Assembly: GCA_949775045.1 (NCBI GenBank)
Contig: OX459101.1
Span: 1,852,501 to 1,916,500 of the forward strand
Length of the DNA stretch: 64,000 nt
Source: Metridium senile
Taxonomy: Eukaryota; Cnidaria; Anthozoa; Actiniaria; Metridiidae
Direction of reading: 5' to 3'
The notes under the pieces are model-generated. The model was given only the letters and a program-made list of their open reading frames with translations. It had not been told where the DNA came from and did no database searches. Both the position numbers and the translations under genes were made by a program. Below are positions 1-36,721 of this stretch, one piece after another. How positions within the stretch are numbered: position 1 is the first letter of the stretch; each line of letters starts with the position of its first letter.

Positions 1-1950
1 GTTTATTTACTGTTGTTGAGCAAAATGCGCAAAAAATGGCCCAAAATGACAATTTTTGCTGGGTTATAGCTCGTGCAAAATGTACAAAAATGGCCCAAAA
101 TGATGATTTTTGGTGGGTTATAGCCCATGCAGAATGGTCAAAAATGGCCCAAAATGATGATTTTTAGTGGGTTGTAGCCCATGCAAAATGGTCAAAAATG
201 GCCCAAAATGATGATTTTTAGTGGGTTGTAGCCCATGCAGAATGGTCAAAAATGGCCCAAAATGACGATTTTTAGTGGGTTGTAGCCCATGCAAAATGGT
301 CAAAAATGGCCCAAAATGACGATTTTTGGTGGGTTATAGCCCATGCAAAAAGCGCAAAAATGGCCCAAAATGACGATTTTTGGTGGTAATAGATCATGCA
401 AAAAGGCCCAAAATGACGATTTTTGGTGGGTTATAGCCCATGCAGAATGGTCAAAAATGGCCCAAAATGACGATTTTTGGTGGGTTATAGCCCATGCAAA
501 ATGGTCAAAAATGGCCCAAAATGATGATTTTTAGTGGGTTGTAGCCCATGCAAAATGCGCAAAAAATGGCCCAAAATGACAATTTTTGCTGGGTTATAGC
601 TCGTGCAAAATGTACAAAAATGGCCCAAAATGATGATTTTTGGTGGGTTATAGCCCATGCAGAATGGTCAAAAATGGCCCAAAATGATGATTTTTAGTGG
701 GTTGTAGCCCATGCAAAATGGTCAAAAATGGCCCAAAATGATGATTTTTAGTGGGTTGTAGCCCATGCAAAATGGTCAAAAATGGCCCAAAATGACAATT
801 TTTGCTGGGTTATAGCTCGTGCAAAATGTACAAAAATGGCCCAAAATGATGATTTTTGGTGGGTTATAGCCCATGCAGAATGGTCAAAAATGGCCCAAAA
901 TGATGATTTTTAGTGGGTTGTAGCCCATGCAAAATGGTCAAAAATGGCCCAAAATGATGATTTTTAGTGGGTTGTAGCCCATGCAAAATGGTCAAAAATG
1001 GCCCAAAATGAAGATTTTTAGTGGGTTGTAGCCCATGCAAAATGCGCAAAAATGGCCCAAAATGACGATTTTTGGTGGGTTATAGCCCATGCAGAATGGT
1101 CAAAAATGGCCCAAAATGACGATTTTTGGTGGGTTATAGCCCATGCAAAAAGCGCAAAAATGGCCCAAAATGACGATTTTTGGTGGGTTATAGCCCATGC
1201 AAAATGCGCAAAAATATGGCCCAAATGATGATTTTTAGTGGGTTGTAGCCCATGCAGAATGTTCAAAAATGGCCCAAAATGATGATTTTTGGTGGGTTAT
1301 AGCCCATGCAAAATGGTCAAAAATGGCTCAAAATGACGATTTTTAGTGGGTTGTAGCCCATGAAAAATGGCCCAAAATGATGATTTTTAGTGGGTTGTAG
1401 CCCATGCAAAATGGTCAAAAATGGCCCAAAATGATGATTTTTAGTGGGTTGTAGCCCATGCAAAATGGTCAAAAATGGCCCAAAATGACGATTTTTAGTA
1501 GGTTGTAGCCCATGCAAAATGGTCAAAAATGGCTCAAAATGACGATTTTTGGCGGTAATAGATCATGCAAAAAGGCCCAAAATGACGATTTTTGGTGGGT
1601 TATAGCCCATGCAAAATGCGCAAAAATGGCCCAAATGACGATTTTTGGTGGGTTGTAGCCCATGCAGAATGTTCAAAAATGGCCCAAATGACAATTTTTG
1701 CTGGGTTATAGCTCGTGCAAAATGTACAAAAATGGCCCAAAATGATGATTTTTGGTGGGTTATAGCCCATGCAGAATGTTCAAAAATGGCCCAAAATGAT
1801 GATTTTTAGTGGGTTGTAGCCCATGCAGAATGGTCAAAAATGGCCCAAAATGATGATTTTTAGTGGGTTGTAGCCCATGCAAAATGGTCAAACATTGCCC
1901 AAAATTACGATTTTGGTGGTAATAGATCATGCAAAAAGGCTCAAAATGAC
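1..1950. repeat. 54-bp satellite/minisatellite array
   Basis: About 36 imperfect tandem copies of a 54-bp unit containing 'aaaatggcccaaaatgatga' and 'gtgggttgtagcccatgc'. Because 54 is a multiple of three, several units stay open in frame (for example on the minus strand at 118-303, 864-1049 and 1317-1526), giving an 18-residue repeat. I read these as by-products. Some units carry local variants ('ggtaatagatcatgc', 'gctgggttatagctcgtgc') that recur at intervals, which suggests higher-order duplication of several units at once. The array begins before the window and ends about 85 bp beyond the DRC1 stop codon, so it is in or just after the DRC1 3' UTR. Confidence 0.95.
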
Positions 1951-2033
1951 TCAATGCAATCAGACATATATTGCTGTTTGGTAGTATTTTACTCATAAAA
2001 CCGTGTATTTACAAATGTATAAGTTATCATTGA

Positions 2034-13327
<11,294 letters not shown>

Positions 13328-13614
13328 TTTTTTAGTATAAAAATGATGGAAAATGTAGTCAATTTGTGTAAAAATACAGTGTGAAGAAAGTTGTTTTGAG
13401 TCGTTGCTAAGAGGAGGCTAAGCCACCAGGCCTGAGTTAAATCAGGCGCGGCTACAAACCTACCGCTGTACAAAAGAATTCCTTGTTCATAAGAAACAAA
13501 AACGCCATTTTGAAAGAATGAAAATAGAAGCGAAGCTGTGATTTGAAACTTGAATTTCTCATATAAATTGTACTCGATCTTCAAATGGAATCGTAAATAA
13601 CAAAATTTTTAGTC
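13328..13614. promoter_or_regulatory. Divergent promoter region DRC1 / ABHD13
   Basis: 287 bp separate the two opposite start codons. Both 5' UTRs and any shared promoter must lie here or in non-coding 5' exons that cannot be seen. No TATA box stands out. The role is inferred from geometry only. Confidence 0.55.
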
Positions 13615-16135
13615 ATGGGAAATGAGGAGGATCCAAATTTGTCCGCGAAGATGGAACGAACGGGCTTCAAAACCATTGAAACCATTGGACGACTTGTTTT
13701 GTATATCATTCTTCGCTTTTGGAGATTTTGTAGTGCAGCAATGCTAACTTTATTACTACTTTACTGGCTTTATGGCGGTGTAGTTATCTTCCTTTTACTC
13801 ACAGCCGCTGTCCTAGGGGCTCTGTATCATTATCAAGACTCTTTCTTGTATTTTCCTGAACAGCCCTTATCTTCTCGTGTGTTTGTTCAAAATGCTCGGG
13901 TCTTGGGTTTACCGTACGAGAATCTCTACATACGTACTCAAGACGGCGTTCGGATAAATGCTGTGTTCATCAAACAGCCTCCAAGGTTTCAACCTCAGGT
14001 TCCTACGATCTTGTTTTTCCATGGGAATGCTGGCAATGTTGGACATAGACTTCTAAATGCTAAAGCATTACATGCTCATTGTTGTTGCAATGTAATGCTT
14101 GTTGAATATAGGGGTTATGGAAAAAGCGAAGGATCACCGAGTGAATATGGTAAGAAGTAAAGGAATATACTTGATAATGATGGTGCTGGTAATGTTTATG
14201 ATGATGATGATGGTGATTGTAAAGATGATAATAGTGATGGTAATGATGGTGGTGGTTGTGGATGATGATGGTGATTATGATCAGATGGTGTTGATTGTAA
14301 TGATGTCATGATGGTGGATGATGATGAAGATAATGAAAGTTATGACAAGATGATGATGATAGTAATGGTAATGATGATGGTGGTGGTTGTGGATGATGAT
14401 TATGATTAGATGGTGTTGATGATAGTAATGGTAATGAAGATGATGGTGGTGGTTGTAGATGATGATGAAGATGAAGAAAGTGATGATTATGATTAGATGG
14501 TGTTGATGATAGTGCCGGTAATGATGATGATGAAAGCAATGGTGGTGATTGTCATCAGATGATGATGGTAATGATGATAATTATAGTGATGAAACAAAGT
14601 GATGATACAAGGACTAAACCAATAGATCACTTAAAGTAAGAATGGTTTATATATCTTACAGGTTTCACACTAGATGCACAAGCAGCCATGGAACATCTTC
14701 TAAACAGACCAGACATTGATACCAATCAAATTATCATATTTGGCAGATCTCTTGGTGGTGGTGTAGCTATAGACTTGGCCTCTCAACCATTGTATGTAAA
14801 CAGGGCATTTGCTCTTGTTGTAGAGAATACTTTCACAAGCATACCAGCAATGGCTAGTGAACTTCTAAGTGGATTACATCGGTTACCATATTTTTGTTTT
14901 AGAAATAAGGTATGTTGATGTTTGTCTGTTTTTTTTTTTTAACACCTTTTTTTGCCATTTTGGTGTTGTTGTTTTATTTTACTACGATGAAGGGCTACAG
15001 TTTGAAATGTCAGAAAAGTAAGGTTAACATTTTTTATGATGTTACAAATTTCATTATATTATCTATCATTTATTTTATTTCTATTCCCAAAATCAAAATC
15101 TTCTTGCTTATATATACATGTGTGTATGTATGGCACCTTGTTGTTGCTTTCTTGTGTACTTGTTCTGTTTATTGTTTGCAGCATGCACAATGCTCACAAT
15201 GCTATGTATTTCTTTTCAGTTTGATTCTCTAGCAAAGATAAACAGTTCAAGAGCACCATCATTGTTCCTTTCTGGACTAGCTGATACACTGATCCCTCCA
15301 AGAATGATGAAACTACTCTATCAGGTATCCCTGCCCCTCTTCTCTTCTCTTCTCTTCTCTTCTCTTCTCTTCTCTTCTCTTCTCTTCTCTTCTCTTCTCT
15401 TCTCTTCTCTTCTCTTCTCTTCTCTTCTCTTCTCTTCTCTTCTCTTCTCTTCTCTTCTCTTCTCTTCTCTTCTCTTCTCTTCTCTTCTCTTCTCTTCTCT
15501 TCTCTTCTCTTCTCTTCTCTTCTCTTCTCTTCTCTTCTCTTCTCTTCTCTTCTCTTCTCTTCTCTTCTCTTCTCTTCTCATCTCATCTCATCTCATCTCA
15601 TCTCATCTCATCTCATCTCATCTCATCTCATCTCATCTCATCTCATCTCATCTCATCTCATCTCATCTCATCTCATCTCATCTCATCTCATCTCTTCTCA
15701 TCTCTTCTCTTCTCTTCTCATTTATTTTCCTTCCTGCTTATAAATCTTTTTACACATATTTGTTTAAAGACTTCAGGATCCACCCTTAAAAGACTTGAAA
15801 CATTTGATGGAGGCAGCCACAATGATACATGGCAGAGTCTAGGATACTTTGAAGCAATATCTAATTTTATCAATGAGGTATAGGTTATGATTAGTTGCAT
15901 GTTATAATTGTATAACATTTGCCATCACTAGTAGCCTGATATAATTGTATACATATATAATAAACTTTTGAAGGTGATCATTCATTATTACCCAAATTTT
16001 ATCATCACAAAAACTATTGTCATCATCACCATCACTTCTATCATTGACATCATCATCATCAACATCATCATCATCATCACCACCATCATCATCATAATCA
16101 TCATCATCATCACCACCATCATCATCATCATCACC

Positions 16136-16184
<49 letters not shown>

Positions 16185-16191
16185 CCATCAC

Positions 16192-16262
<71 letters not shown>

Positions 16263-16437
16263 CCATCATCATCGTCATCATCACTGTAATCATCATCATT
16301 ATTACTATTATAACTGTTGTTGTTAATTCTAGGTTCAGCATGCCTACATGACCGGGGTGATTGCCAGTCCTGTAGTAGCTGAAGCTGCTCCATCAAACTC
16401 TACGATGCACAAAGCTGGGGTGACACAAGACATCTAA
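13615..16437 (+). CDS. ABHD13: Alpha/beta hydrolase domain-containing protein 13
   Basis: Membrane-anchored serine hydrolase of the ABHD13/bem46 family; its natural substrate is poorly known. Exons: 13615-14149, 14662-14909, 15220-15324, 15770-15877, 16333-16437, joining in frame to 366 aa (human 337). Hydrophobic segments lie at about residues 27-65 (N-terminal anchor). The oxyanion loop 'HGNAGN' comes next, then the nucleophile elbow 'GRSLGG' (Ser208), the acid in 'GLADTLIPP' (Asp283) and 'GGSHNDTW' (His313), so the triad is complete. The C-terminal 34 residues after 'FINE' are less conserved. Introns 3 and 4 are almost entirely microsatellite. The start is the first ATG facing DRC1. A poly(A) signal follows at 16507. 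Confidence 0.95.
14985..15072. mobile_element. Dispersed element A, fragment
   Basis: Short remnant ('tttgaaatgtcagaaaagta' to 'ttacaaatttcattatatta') in ABHD13 intron 2. Confidence 0.6.
15332..15721. repeat. (TCTTC)n then (TCTCA)n pentanucleotide array
   Basis: About 390 bp filling nearly all of the 445-bp ABHD13 intron 3. The first part (to about 15577) is pure pyrimidine TCTTC. The second is TCTCA, with mixed units at the end. Confidence 0.98.
16017..16305. repeat. (CAT)n trinucleotide array
   Basis: Fills most of ABHD13 intron 4 and ends about 28 bp before the last exon. It yields Asp-, Met- and Ile-rich apparent ORFs in three frames, which are discarded. Confidence 0.97.
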
Positions 16438-16506
16438 TTCAATTGCAAATATGATCATTATATAGATATTACGCATTATATACAACTGTGTACTTATTTA
16501 TAACTC

Positions 16507-16512
16507 AATAAA
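16507..16512 (+). terminator. Poly(A) signal of ABHD13
   Basis: AATAAA, 70 bp after the ABHD13 stop codon. Confidence 0.7.
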
Positions 16513-18076
16513 ATTTAAATCAGAATAATTTGTGTGTATTTATATAAACTGTTTCACAAAATTTTGATGATTTGACATTTGAATCGGAGAAGTAACTACC
16601 TTTTTGTGTCTGAGAGCCAAATTCAACCAGAATCAGTATCCCGTGAAGGCCAGGATCCCTCAAAACAGCCTATGTGCGGTGGAAAGAACCAGGGCAGCGG
16701 CCTTACCCTAATCCAACCAATGAAGAACACTCCTGTAAGTCGGTACAAAATGATGTGATTGCATGTCCGGTTTCTCATTCATTATTATATTTCTTCTCAA
16801 TTTCAATTCCTTTCTTTCACCGCTCGTCGTTTTTTCTTAATTCTTCCCAGTTATACTGTAGTATGTAAATTATGCACATTCCACTTACTTTGGGTGATTA
16901 TGTAAATTTGCATTGCGACAAGGAAATAATGTTTTGACGATGTTCATCTGCGCATGCGCGTTTTCACCGCAATCACCTGATTAGTTAATCAACTGAAGAA
17001 CTCACCCCACGAGAATTAGAACAATACTATTACCATAACAATAAAGCTGCAGATGATAGACTAGAAGTTCTCGATTATATATTGATAGTTGCTTAGTTAG
17101 CGCAAAGGGGTAAACCGTTTATAGGGGCTGGTTCTTTCCCTCCCTCCCTGGCCAGTGGTCTTTTGACTAGCGCGACGTTAGGTTTTCTGTCGGGATAGCG
17201 CGGATGGGGCCGAAATCTTTATCCGACACGTTAAATCGATTCCATGCTTCACCTTCATAGAATGTCTCGGAAGAATCGTCCCATTTTTTCTTCTTTTTTA
17301 AATTTTCATTTTCTTCGCTGTTTCCTGGGGTTGCCGTGCAAGGAACAAGGGTGTAAGCCTCACAATGTCCGTTTCTTTTCCACTGGTGTTTGGTTCTAAC
17401 AATTTTCAATATATTATATATATTTTTTTTAAATAAAGGTTAACTGTATTTTTAGTAATGGCAATCTGTTTTTATACATTTTTACATTTTATATACATTT
17501 ATTATCATTTTTTTCAATTTGCAGAGAAAAGTTAACAATAATATTGAATACCAATTTATATTTTACATTTTATGACATATATATTAATATTTACTGTATG
17601 TTACACTTGATAATTTCATTGTCTAAGCTCATTTAATTTAGCTACAGCTTGTGATCTAATTTCTTGTAGGTGTTCTATTCTCCTTAATTATTGTTCTCTT
17701 AAAAAGAGGTCTTTTGTTTCCGTTTTAACAATTTCTAGTCTCCTTCGCAGCCGTTATTAGCACAGGGATCCCGAAACTAATAACGGCTGCGAAGGAGACT
17801 AAACAATTTCATGGTATAGCGTTCAAGTTCATAACGCACATCTCTATGCACTATCATTACTATCACCACCGGGTATCACCATCACCATCACCACCACTAT
17901 ACATACCACCGCCATCATCGCCACTATCGTCAGCAGCAGCCATCATCGCCACCATTACACTTACCACCACAATTATCATCACCATCGGCATTTTCATCGA
18001 GTGCAGCAACATGCTGCTATATATATATAAACAATTTGCTTGTGGGTTGTTAACATGGCCACTAATAAACTTTAGA
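16513..18076. other. Intergenic, tail-to-tail ABHD13 / adhesion GPCR
   Basis: No recognised gene. It contains a foldback element at 17736-17802 and ATC/ACC repeats at 17843-18000. An orphan 80-codon minus-strand frame (17167-17409) follows an acceptor-like 'attgttag' and has balanced composition. It could be an alternative terminal exon, but it does not match the phase of the neighbouring GPCR exon, so it is not called. Confidence 0.6.
17736..17802. mobile_element. Foldback element F, copy 1
   Basis: Near-perfect inverted repeat 'tagtctccttcgcagccgtt' and its complement around a short loop. A second, diverged copy sits at 62193-62269. Confidence 0.75.
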
Positions 18077-31333
<13,257 letters not shown>

Positions 31334-32220
31334 TGTTATCGTTTGACATCCGCACTAACCAAACAAACTGCTTATGTTTAGCTCGTTTACTCACAGCAAT
31401 AAAGATTTCCTTTTGCAGTATGGCTTGAGGAAGGAAGTTGAAAGCTTACTTGGTTTTTAGAACAACGCTTAAAACGAGCAGACTGAAATTTGAATGGGAA
31501 CAAGATGAGTAAGAGCGAAGACCTTCTTTCTTGGAAAGAGGCGGAAGCTGTCTTTTTATAGTTTATAAACTCGCATTTCTTTTGGACTTCAGTACAACTC
31601 AGTAGCTATGGCCTTCTTCAGTTTTTCTACTGAACTAAAAGTTTAAATTGAAATAACTTTGTGAAAGTGTTGTTGTGGCGGGACCTTTTAATCCTTCGAC
31701 TTATCACTACACATGACTACAATGCTGACTTTCGAAACTTGTCAGTGCTAATGATAACAGCGAGAGCCAGGCCTGAGCGAGAGCACTTGAAATTATCAAG
31801 TGTAGGCGAGCAGCACGTAATTAATCTATACCTTGGTCAACAAAGAAAACACTTTTAATATCGACTTTGTTCATGCTGTGCTAATTTGTGTCGAGTGTAG
31901 CTGTTATGACTTTCAATTTTCACCTTCGTAATTAAACTTACCAAATCGACTTGAACTTGACCATGAATAAGAAATGTGAACAAGGAAAAGATGAAAAGGA
32001 AAGTTTGAGATTATCAACTTATCTGAGTACACTTTTTGGCTTATGACTTTCGGCAGTTTTTAATATTTAGATTATTATTTGCATTAATTGACAAGTTTTA
32101 GCATGTTTGTTAGCTTTAACTCCAAAAGGACCTTTGCTTGGCCAACAGTAACCACTCAAAGTATTGCATTTTCATAGGTTCGTTCAATCTTATCTGTCGC
32201 ATCATCGATTTGGTATCTTT

Positions 32221-32308
32221 ACTGTGCAACTCGCCGTACCGTCAAAAAAATGTCAAAAAAATGTCAAAAATTCATCAAACGTTTTTGTAAGTGACCACGG
32301 TACGGCGA
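32221..32308. mobile_element. CAGTGCGA-family fragment
   Basis: Shares 'caactcgccgtaccg', 'atgtcaaaaattcatcaaa' and 'gtgaccacggtacggcga' with the element at 12177-12452, but most of the interior is missing. Confidence 0.65.
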
Positions 32309-32372
32309 ACAGCTGAAGGGTACTAAATTTGAAACTTAGAATATCGACATTTCTTGATATCCTCTATCAATA

Positions 32373-32494
32373 GTCCTTTTCACAGTTCCGGTTCAGTGAA
32401 CACGAATGATAGTTTCAAGTCGAGGTTGGAATTGCTGAAAATGATAACCTTGACTTGGAACTATTATTCGTGGTCACTGAACTGTGAAAAGGAC
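32373..32494. mobile_element. Foldback element flanked by TA
   Basis: Arms 'gtccttttcacagttccggt' and its near-complement ending 'ctgtgaaaaggac', with TA on each side and almost no loop. Confidence 0.75.
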
Positions 32495-32587
32495 TATAAG
32501 GGGTTAAACATTTTCCATGACATGCACCTTTTGAAGAACTTTCAGTATCTTTTAGAGGTGTTTCTGACAAATCCACACGAGCATAGA

Positions 32588-32719
32588 GTAAAAACCCGCA
32601 TAAAAGGACAAGTGGATTAAGAACACTCAGGCTAAAATTTGATCAATAAAGCACCATATACATAAGAACAAAAATCAGCCTGAACCGAAAATCGTGTATT
32701 CTTTTATGCGGGTTTTTAC
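32588..32719. mobile_element. Foldback element
   Basis: Short inverted ends 'taaaaacccgcataaaag' and 'cttttatgcgggttttta' around about 95 bp with no coding potential. Confidence 0.6.
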
Positions 32720-33342
32720 CATGTTTACCGTACTCCATACGTTTACCCTTGAAATTCCCCTTCCCCTCCCCTCCCCTTCCATGGGCTAGAGCAGCGCCGA
32801 CTGGTCAAGAGTTCAATGATGTATTTTTCAAATGTGGTACAGATCAGAAAGAGTCCTATTCTAGCACCTTTATAAAAACACAAGATTAAACAAATGAAAC
32901 TCACCTATAGATATAAGACTTCAACTTGCAGTTGTTTCTGCAATTATCGAAAGAATAGAACTGATGCGCAATGTAAATATACAATGTATTATTATTACTG
33001 ATTAAAATCTGGAAAACCCCCGCCGATCACCCCTACCACTTGGACAAAGGAGTACCCCACGGGGGAAACTCCCCATACGAAAGAAATTCAAAGTTTGCCT
33101 CCGCGAAGTTTGTATTTCCAGAACAATTAAAGCTATACCTCTCACCCAAATCGGCCTTGTCGGTAACGAACTTGTTTCTGCAATTGAAAGAATAAGATTA
33201 AAACCTGGAAGACCTAGTTAAGATAAGAAGTAAAATTTAGCTTTTTCCCAGTGGATTTGCAAATTAAAAAATCACACAAATCATGCACTCAAACAGATCT
33301 TCTGTTCTTCTTTTATTTATTTATTTTATTTAGCTTTTTTTT

Positions 33343-33605
33343 ATACGAAGGCAGGGACACCACAACAGCTTACGCCAATTACTGTGGGCCCTGTAGTATG
33401 ATGTTGAGACCTGACTGTTTTGCATGCTCTTTTCGAATAGCACAACAGGATCTTTTAAGTCCACCTTATATAGGAATTAGAGTGAAGGCAGACGGGACCT
33501 CCGGCTTTACGTCCTTATCCGAGAAGACGACTGAGGCACATAGAGAGTAAAGTGTCTTGCCCAAGGACACAACGCAATCGCCGGGCCGGGCGAAGTTCAG
33601 ACTTA
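33343..33605. mobile_element. Dispersed element D (SINE-like), copy 2
   Basis: 'tacgaaggcagggacaccac' through 'cttgcccaaggacacaacgc' to about 'cgggccgggcgaagttcaga'. It interrupts the 175-190 bp mini-exon repeats, just beside a truncated unit at 33607-33615. Confidence 0.65.
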
Positions 33606-35934
33606 CACTTTTTTTCTGAAGTTGAGAAAGATAAGAATAAAACCATAAAAAATGATAAGATAGAAAGTTTGACTCTTTCAAACTCCCTGTCCCAGTGGCA
33701 CAGCAATTAAAATTACACCACTCACAAAAATAGACCTTGTCTAAACTGACCTTAACTCCTTGAAATTTTTTCTGAAGTTGAAAGAAAAACAAAAAAAACA
33801 ACAATAAAACCTAAAAATGATAAGATAGAAAATTTGGCTCATTTCAAAGTGTCCCACTGAGTCGATTTGCACAACAATTCTTAATTACCACAACTCACAA
33901 AAAGACCTCGTCTTTCAGTACTTACTTCAACTCCTTGCACTTTTCACTGAAGTTGAGAATTAGAAGTTATAAACCTAGAAACGAAACAACAGTCCTGAAT
34001 CTTCCCAAGTTGCTTTAACGCAATACTGGTAATATATGCATATGAAAGAAGAGAAGAGCAGCTGCGAATGAAAAGTTATTGCTCTCTTTCCTGATGACGG
34101 ATAACCTGACTCAATTAGCATACAAATAGAAAAAAATTATAATTTTATCTTTTAAAATTGATAAAGAGGGATTTATGTGGTCAAAACAATGGAGCTTTTC
34201 TCTCAAGGGACCGGCTGAAGTCTTTCAAAAACTTTCTTTTGTACTACTTGTCCTCATGCAAACATGGCTGCCATGATATACCTCAGTCTATTATTCTTTT
34301 AGAAAAAAGGAAAATAACACGAGTAAATAGCGCGAAATTGTTGCATGCTCATTATTTGTTTAAGTAATGTAAGAATATCATTTTATATACAAACTGCTGA
34401 TTTCAATTTTTTGATTCTTACCATTTGCAAGTTGGTGCATCTTCATCTAATGAACAACCGCAGTTTGCGAGGTCACAAGTGGGTGGTAAATGAAGATGTA
34501 AAATGATTAAATGTTACGAAATCGAAGTTAATTCAAATTACACCTATTTCAAAACGGTTGACGAAGAGAATGGTAAATGGCGAACGGCGATTGCACGACC
34601 AAAAGGGACTGTGGGTCTTTAATTGATATTTATTATTTATTGTGGGTCTTTGGTATTTATTATTTATTGTGGGTCTTTGACTTTATTATTTATTATGGGT
34701 CTTTGACTTTATTATTTATGCCTATTTTGTAGCAGAAAACGAGTTTACTGCACAACGCCAGCCCCATATAGTAAAGAAGAGCTTGAAATTGATGAAACTC
34801 TGCTTAGCAATCCAGAAAAGCACTAGGATATCAGTTGTATGTGTAACCACAATGCCTTTCGGTCGTGCAATCACTTCGTCAACCTTTCTTGATTTAGCTG
34901 TACACATCTGCACGACCAGAATTGACAAAATAATTCTGATTTTAGCAAAGGAACAGCTTTGTTCAAGCAGCAAATACAATTGTAGAAATTTAGTATTATA
35001 TAGTACTTATCTCTGAAAGAAAAGGAAAAATAATTCAGTGAGCAAATAACATATTTTTAAATACTAAGTAATTCTTGTCCATGTACTAATGAAATGAAAA
35101 CTTAAATGACCCGGTATATAAAAGGAAACCTTTCGGAGAAAGAGTCCAAAAACTATAATAACCACTAGATCAGAATACAACGAAAATGTCAAGAAAATTA
35201 TATTAAAAATTGCTAAAACAATATTTTTGACAGTACGTTTTAATTTAACAAACTTAAAAACCCTGGCTGGTTCCAATTACAAGTTTAAAAACATAATATT
35301 GCACACAAGCCAACACTAAACTCAATCTCAATGTCAAAGAAATTGAGCGAAATGCAATATTATTAACTTTTAAAATGAAATGAAAACAAATAGTATAAAG
35401 AAAGCCGCTTCAGAAGACAGATGAATAAATAGCGTAGGTGATCGATATTTCGCTGAAACCTACAATATATTAGATAGATGTGGAAATACAATATAATAAC
35501 AAATTTAATGAGTACTAAGGTTGTCCTTCAGTAGCACTGTGCATTATAAAAGTTGGTATAATTTGATTTTTATGCACTACTGTTTTTTATTTAAATCAGT
35601 CTTAAGCTTTCGTCGGGCACCGACATTATCAGATCATCAGAAGAGTGGAAAAGATTGTACATCTAACTTAATGAGTATAGAGATGATGATGATGATGATA
35701 ACGATGGTAATGATATTGATGATGATGATTATAAGGAATAGGATATATTATTATATTATATTATCTAGTTTTCTTCTAAGATTAAAAAACTCGTTCAACA
35801 ATGTCCGGAACTGTTCTTTTAGAGTAACCTAAACCAAGCTTACAACAAAGCTGTGTTTACTCACAATTAAGAAGGCAAGACTATGTAACTTGAGCTATAT
35901 ATTCTACTTGTTTACTTGAACAAATCGTTTTGTT

Positions 35935-36515
35935 TCCCAATGACACAGTTTTAATTTGACAGAATAGACTAAACAAAAGAAAAAGGACGATTTATGGCTG
36001 ACTATGGCGGCCTTACAACAAAGTTCTGTTTAACTTTAGGCAATCTTGCACTTGTTCACTTGAACAAATTGTCTTGTTTCCCGATGACACAGTTTTAATT
36101 TGAATTGACAGAATAGACTAAACAAAAGAAACAGGACGGTTTATAGCTGATTTGTGACGTCATTATGGCGGCCTTACAACAACGTTTGTTTAATTTACTC
36201 ACAATTAAGAAGGTAAACTATGTAACTTTAGGCAGTCGCACTTGTTCACTTGAACAAATCGTCTTGTTTTCCAATGACATAGTTTTAATTTGACAGAATA
36301 GACTAAACAAAAGAAACATGACGATTTATAGCTGATTTGTGACGTCATTATGGCGGTCTCTGAACAAAGTTCTGTTTAACTTTAGGTAACCTTGCACTTG
36401 TTCACTTGAACACTTCCCAATGACACAGTTTTAATTTGACAGAACAGACTTAAACAAAAGAAAAAGGACGATTTATAGCTGATTTGTGACGTCATTTTGG
36501 CGGCCATGTTGGTTC
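35935..36515. repeat. 150-185 bp tandem array with CRE and 'ATGGCGG' motifs
   Basis: About four units of 'cccaatgacacagttttaat', 'gacagaatagactaaacaaa', 'gacgatttatagctgatttg'. Palindromic TGACGTCA occurs at 36155-36162, 36340-36347 and 36487-36494. Each is followed within about 6 bp by a TGGCGG motif. The first unit (about 36000) has the TGGCGG motif without the CRE. Confidence 0.85.
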
Positions 36516-36721
36516 AAATTAGTTATTTAATTTTTCAGTCAGTTCAAATTTTGATTTTTTTCATGAATATCTCCTAGAAACTTACATTCGGTAGTTTGTC
36601 AATTTTTAATCGCATTAGCTGTAATTTTTTAATGCTTTTTATTTTTCTCTATTGTTGTTTGTGTTTTTTTTTTCTTTTGACGTTTAATTTTTTTGTAAGT
36701 TACTCAGTCAGATATTTTTTT

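Larger units (their letters stand above)
32905..36618 (-). other. Possible unrecognised gene: phase-matched mini-exons
   Basis: Candidate exons with AG and GT borders, gene order: 36586-36618 (33 nt, 'LMRLKIDKLPN'), an exon ending at 34422 with a Cys-rich frame ('TCDLANCGC', 'APTCK'), 33926-33946 (21 nt), 33751-33771 (21 nt) and 32905-32937 (33 nt). The last three are phase 2-2 and share the start 'cag|(A)AA...' and a K-x-C/F-K-E-L-like motif, so they read as duplicated symmetric exons. The units repeat with about 175-190 bp spacing. The left border of the Cys-rich exon has no visible AG. No family is recognised. This could be a decayed gene or coincidence. Confidence 0.3.

Noticed and set aside
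15118..15789. 223-codon plus ORF with Leu/Phe/Ser repeats
   Set aside because: Combines real ABHD13 exon 3 with its repeat-filled intron; splice sites and family similarity show the intron is removed.
17167..17409. 80-codon minus ORF as an alternative last exon of the GPCR
   Set aside because: It has an acceptor-like AG but its phase does not match the phase-0 end of exon 19090-19131, and no donor from the preceding exon fits. Kept only as an orphan frame.
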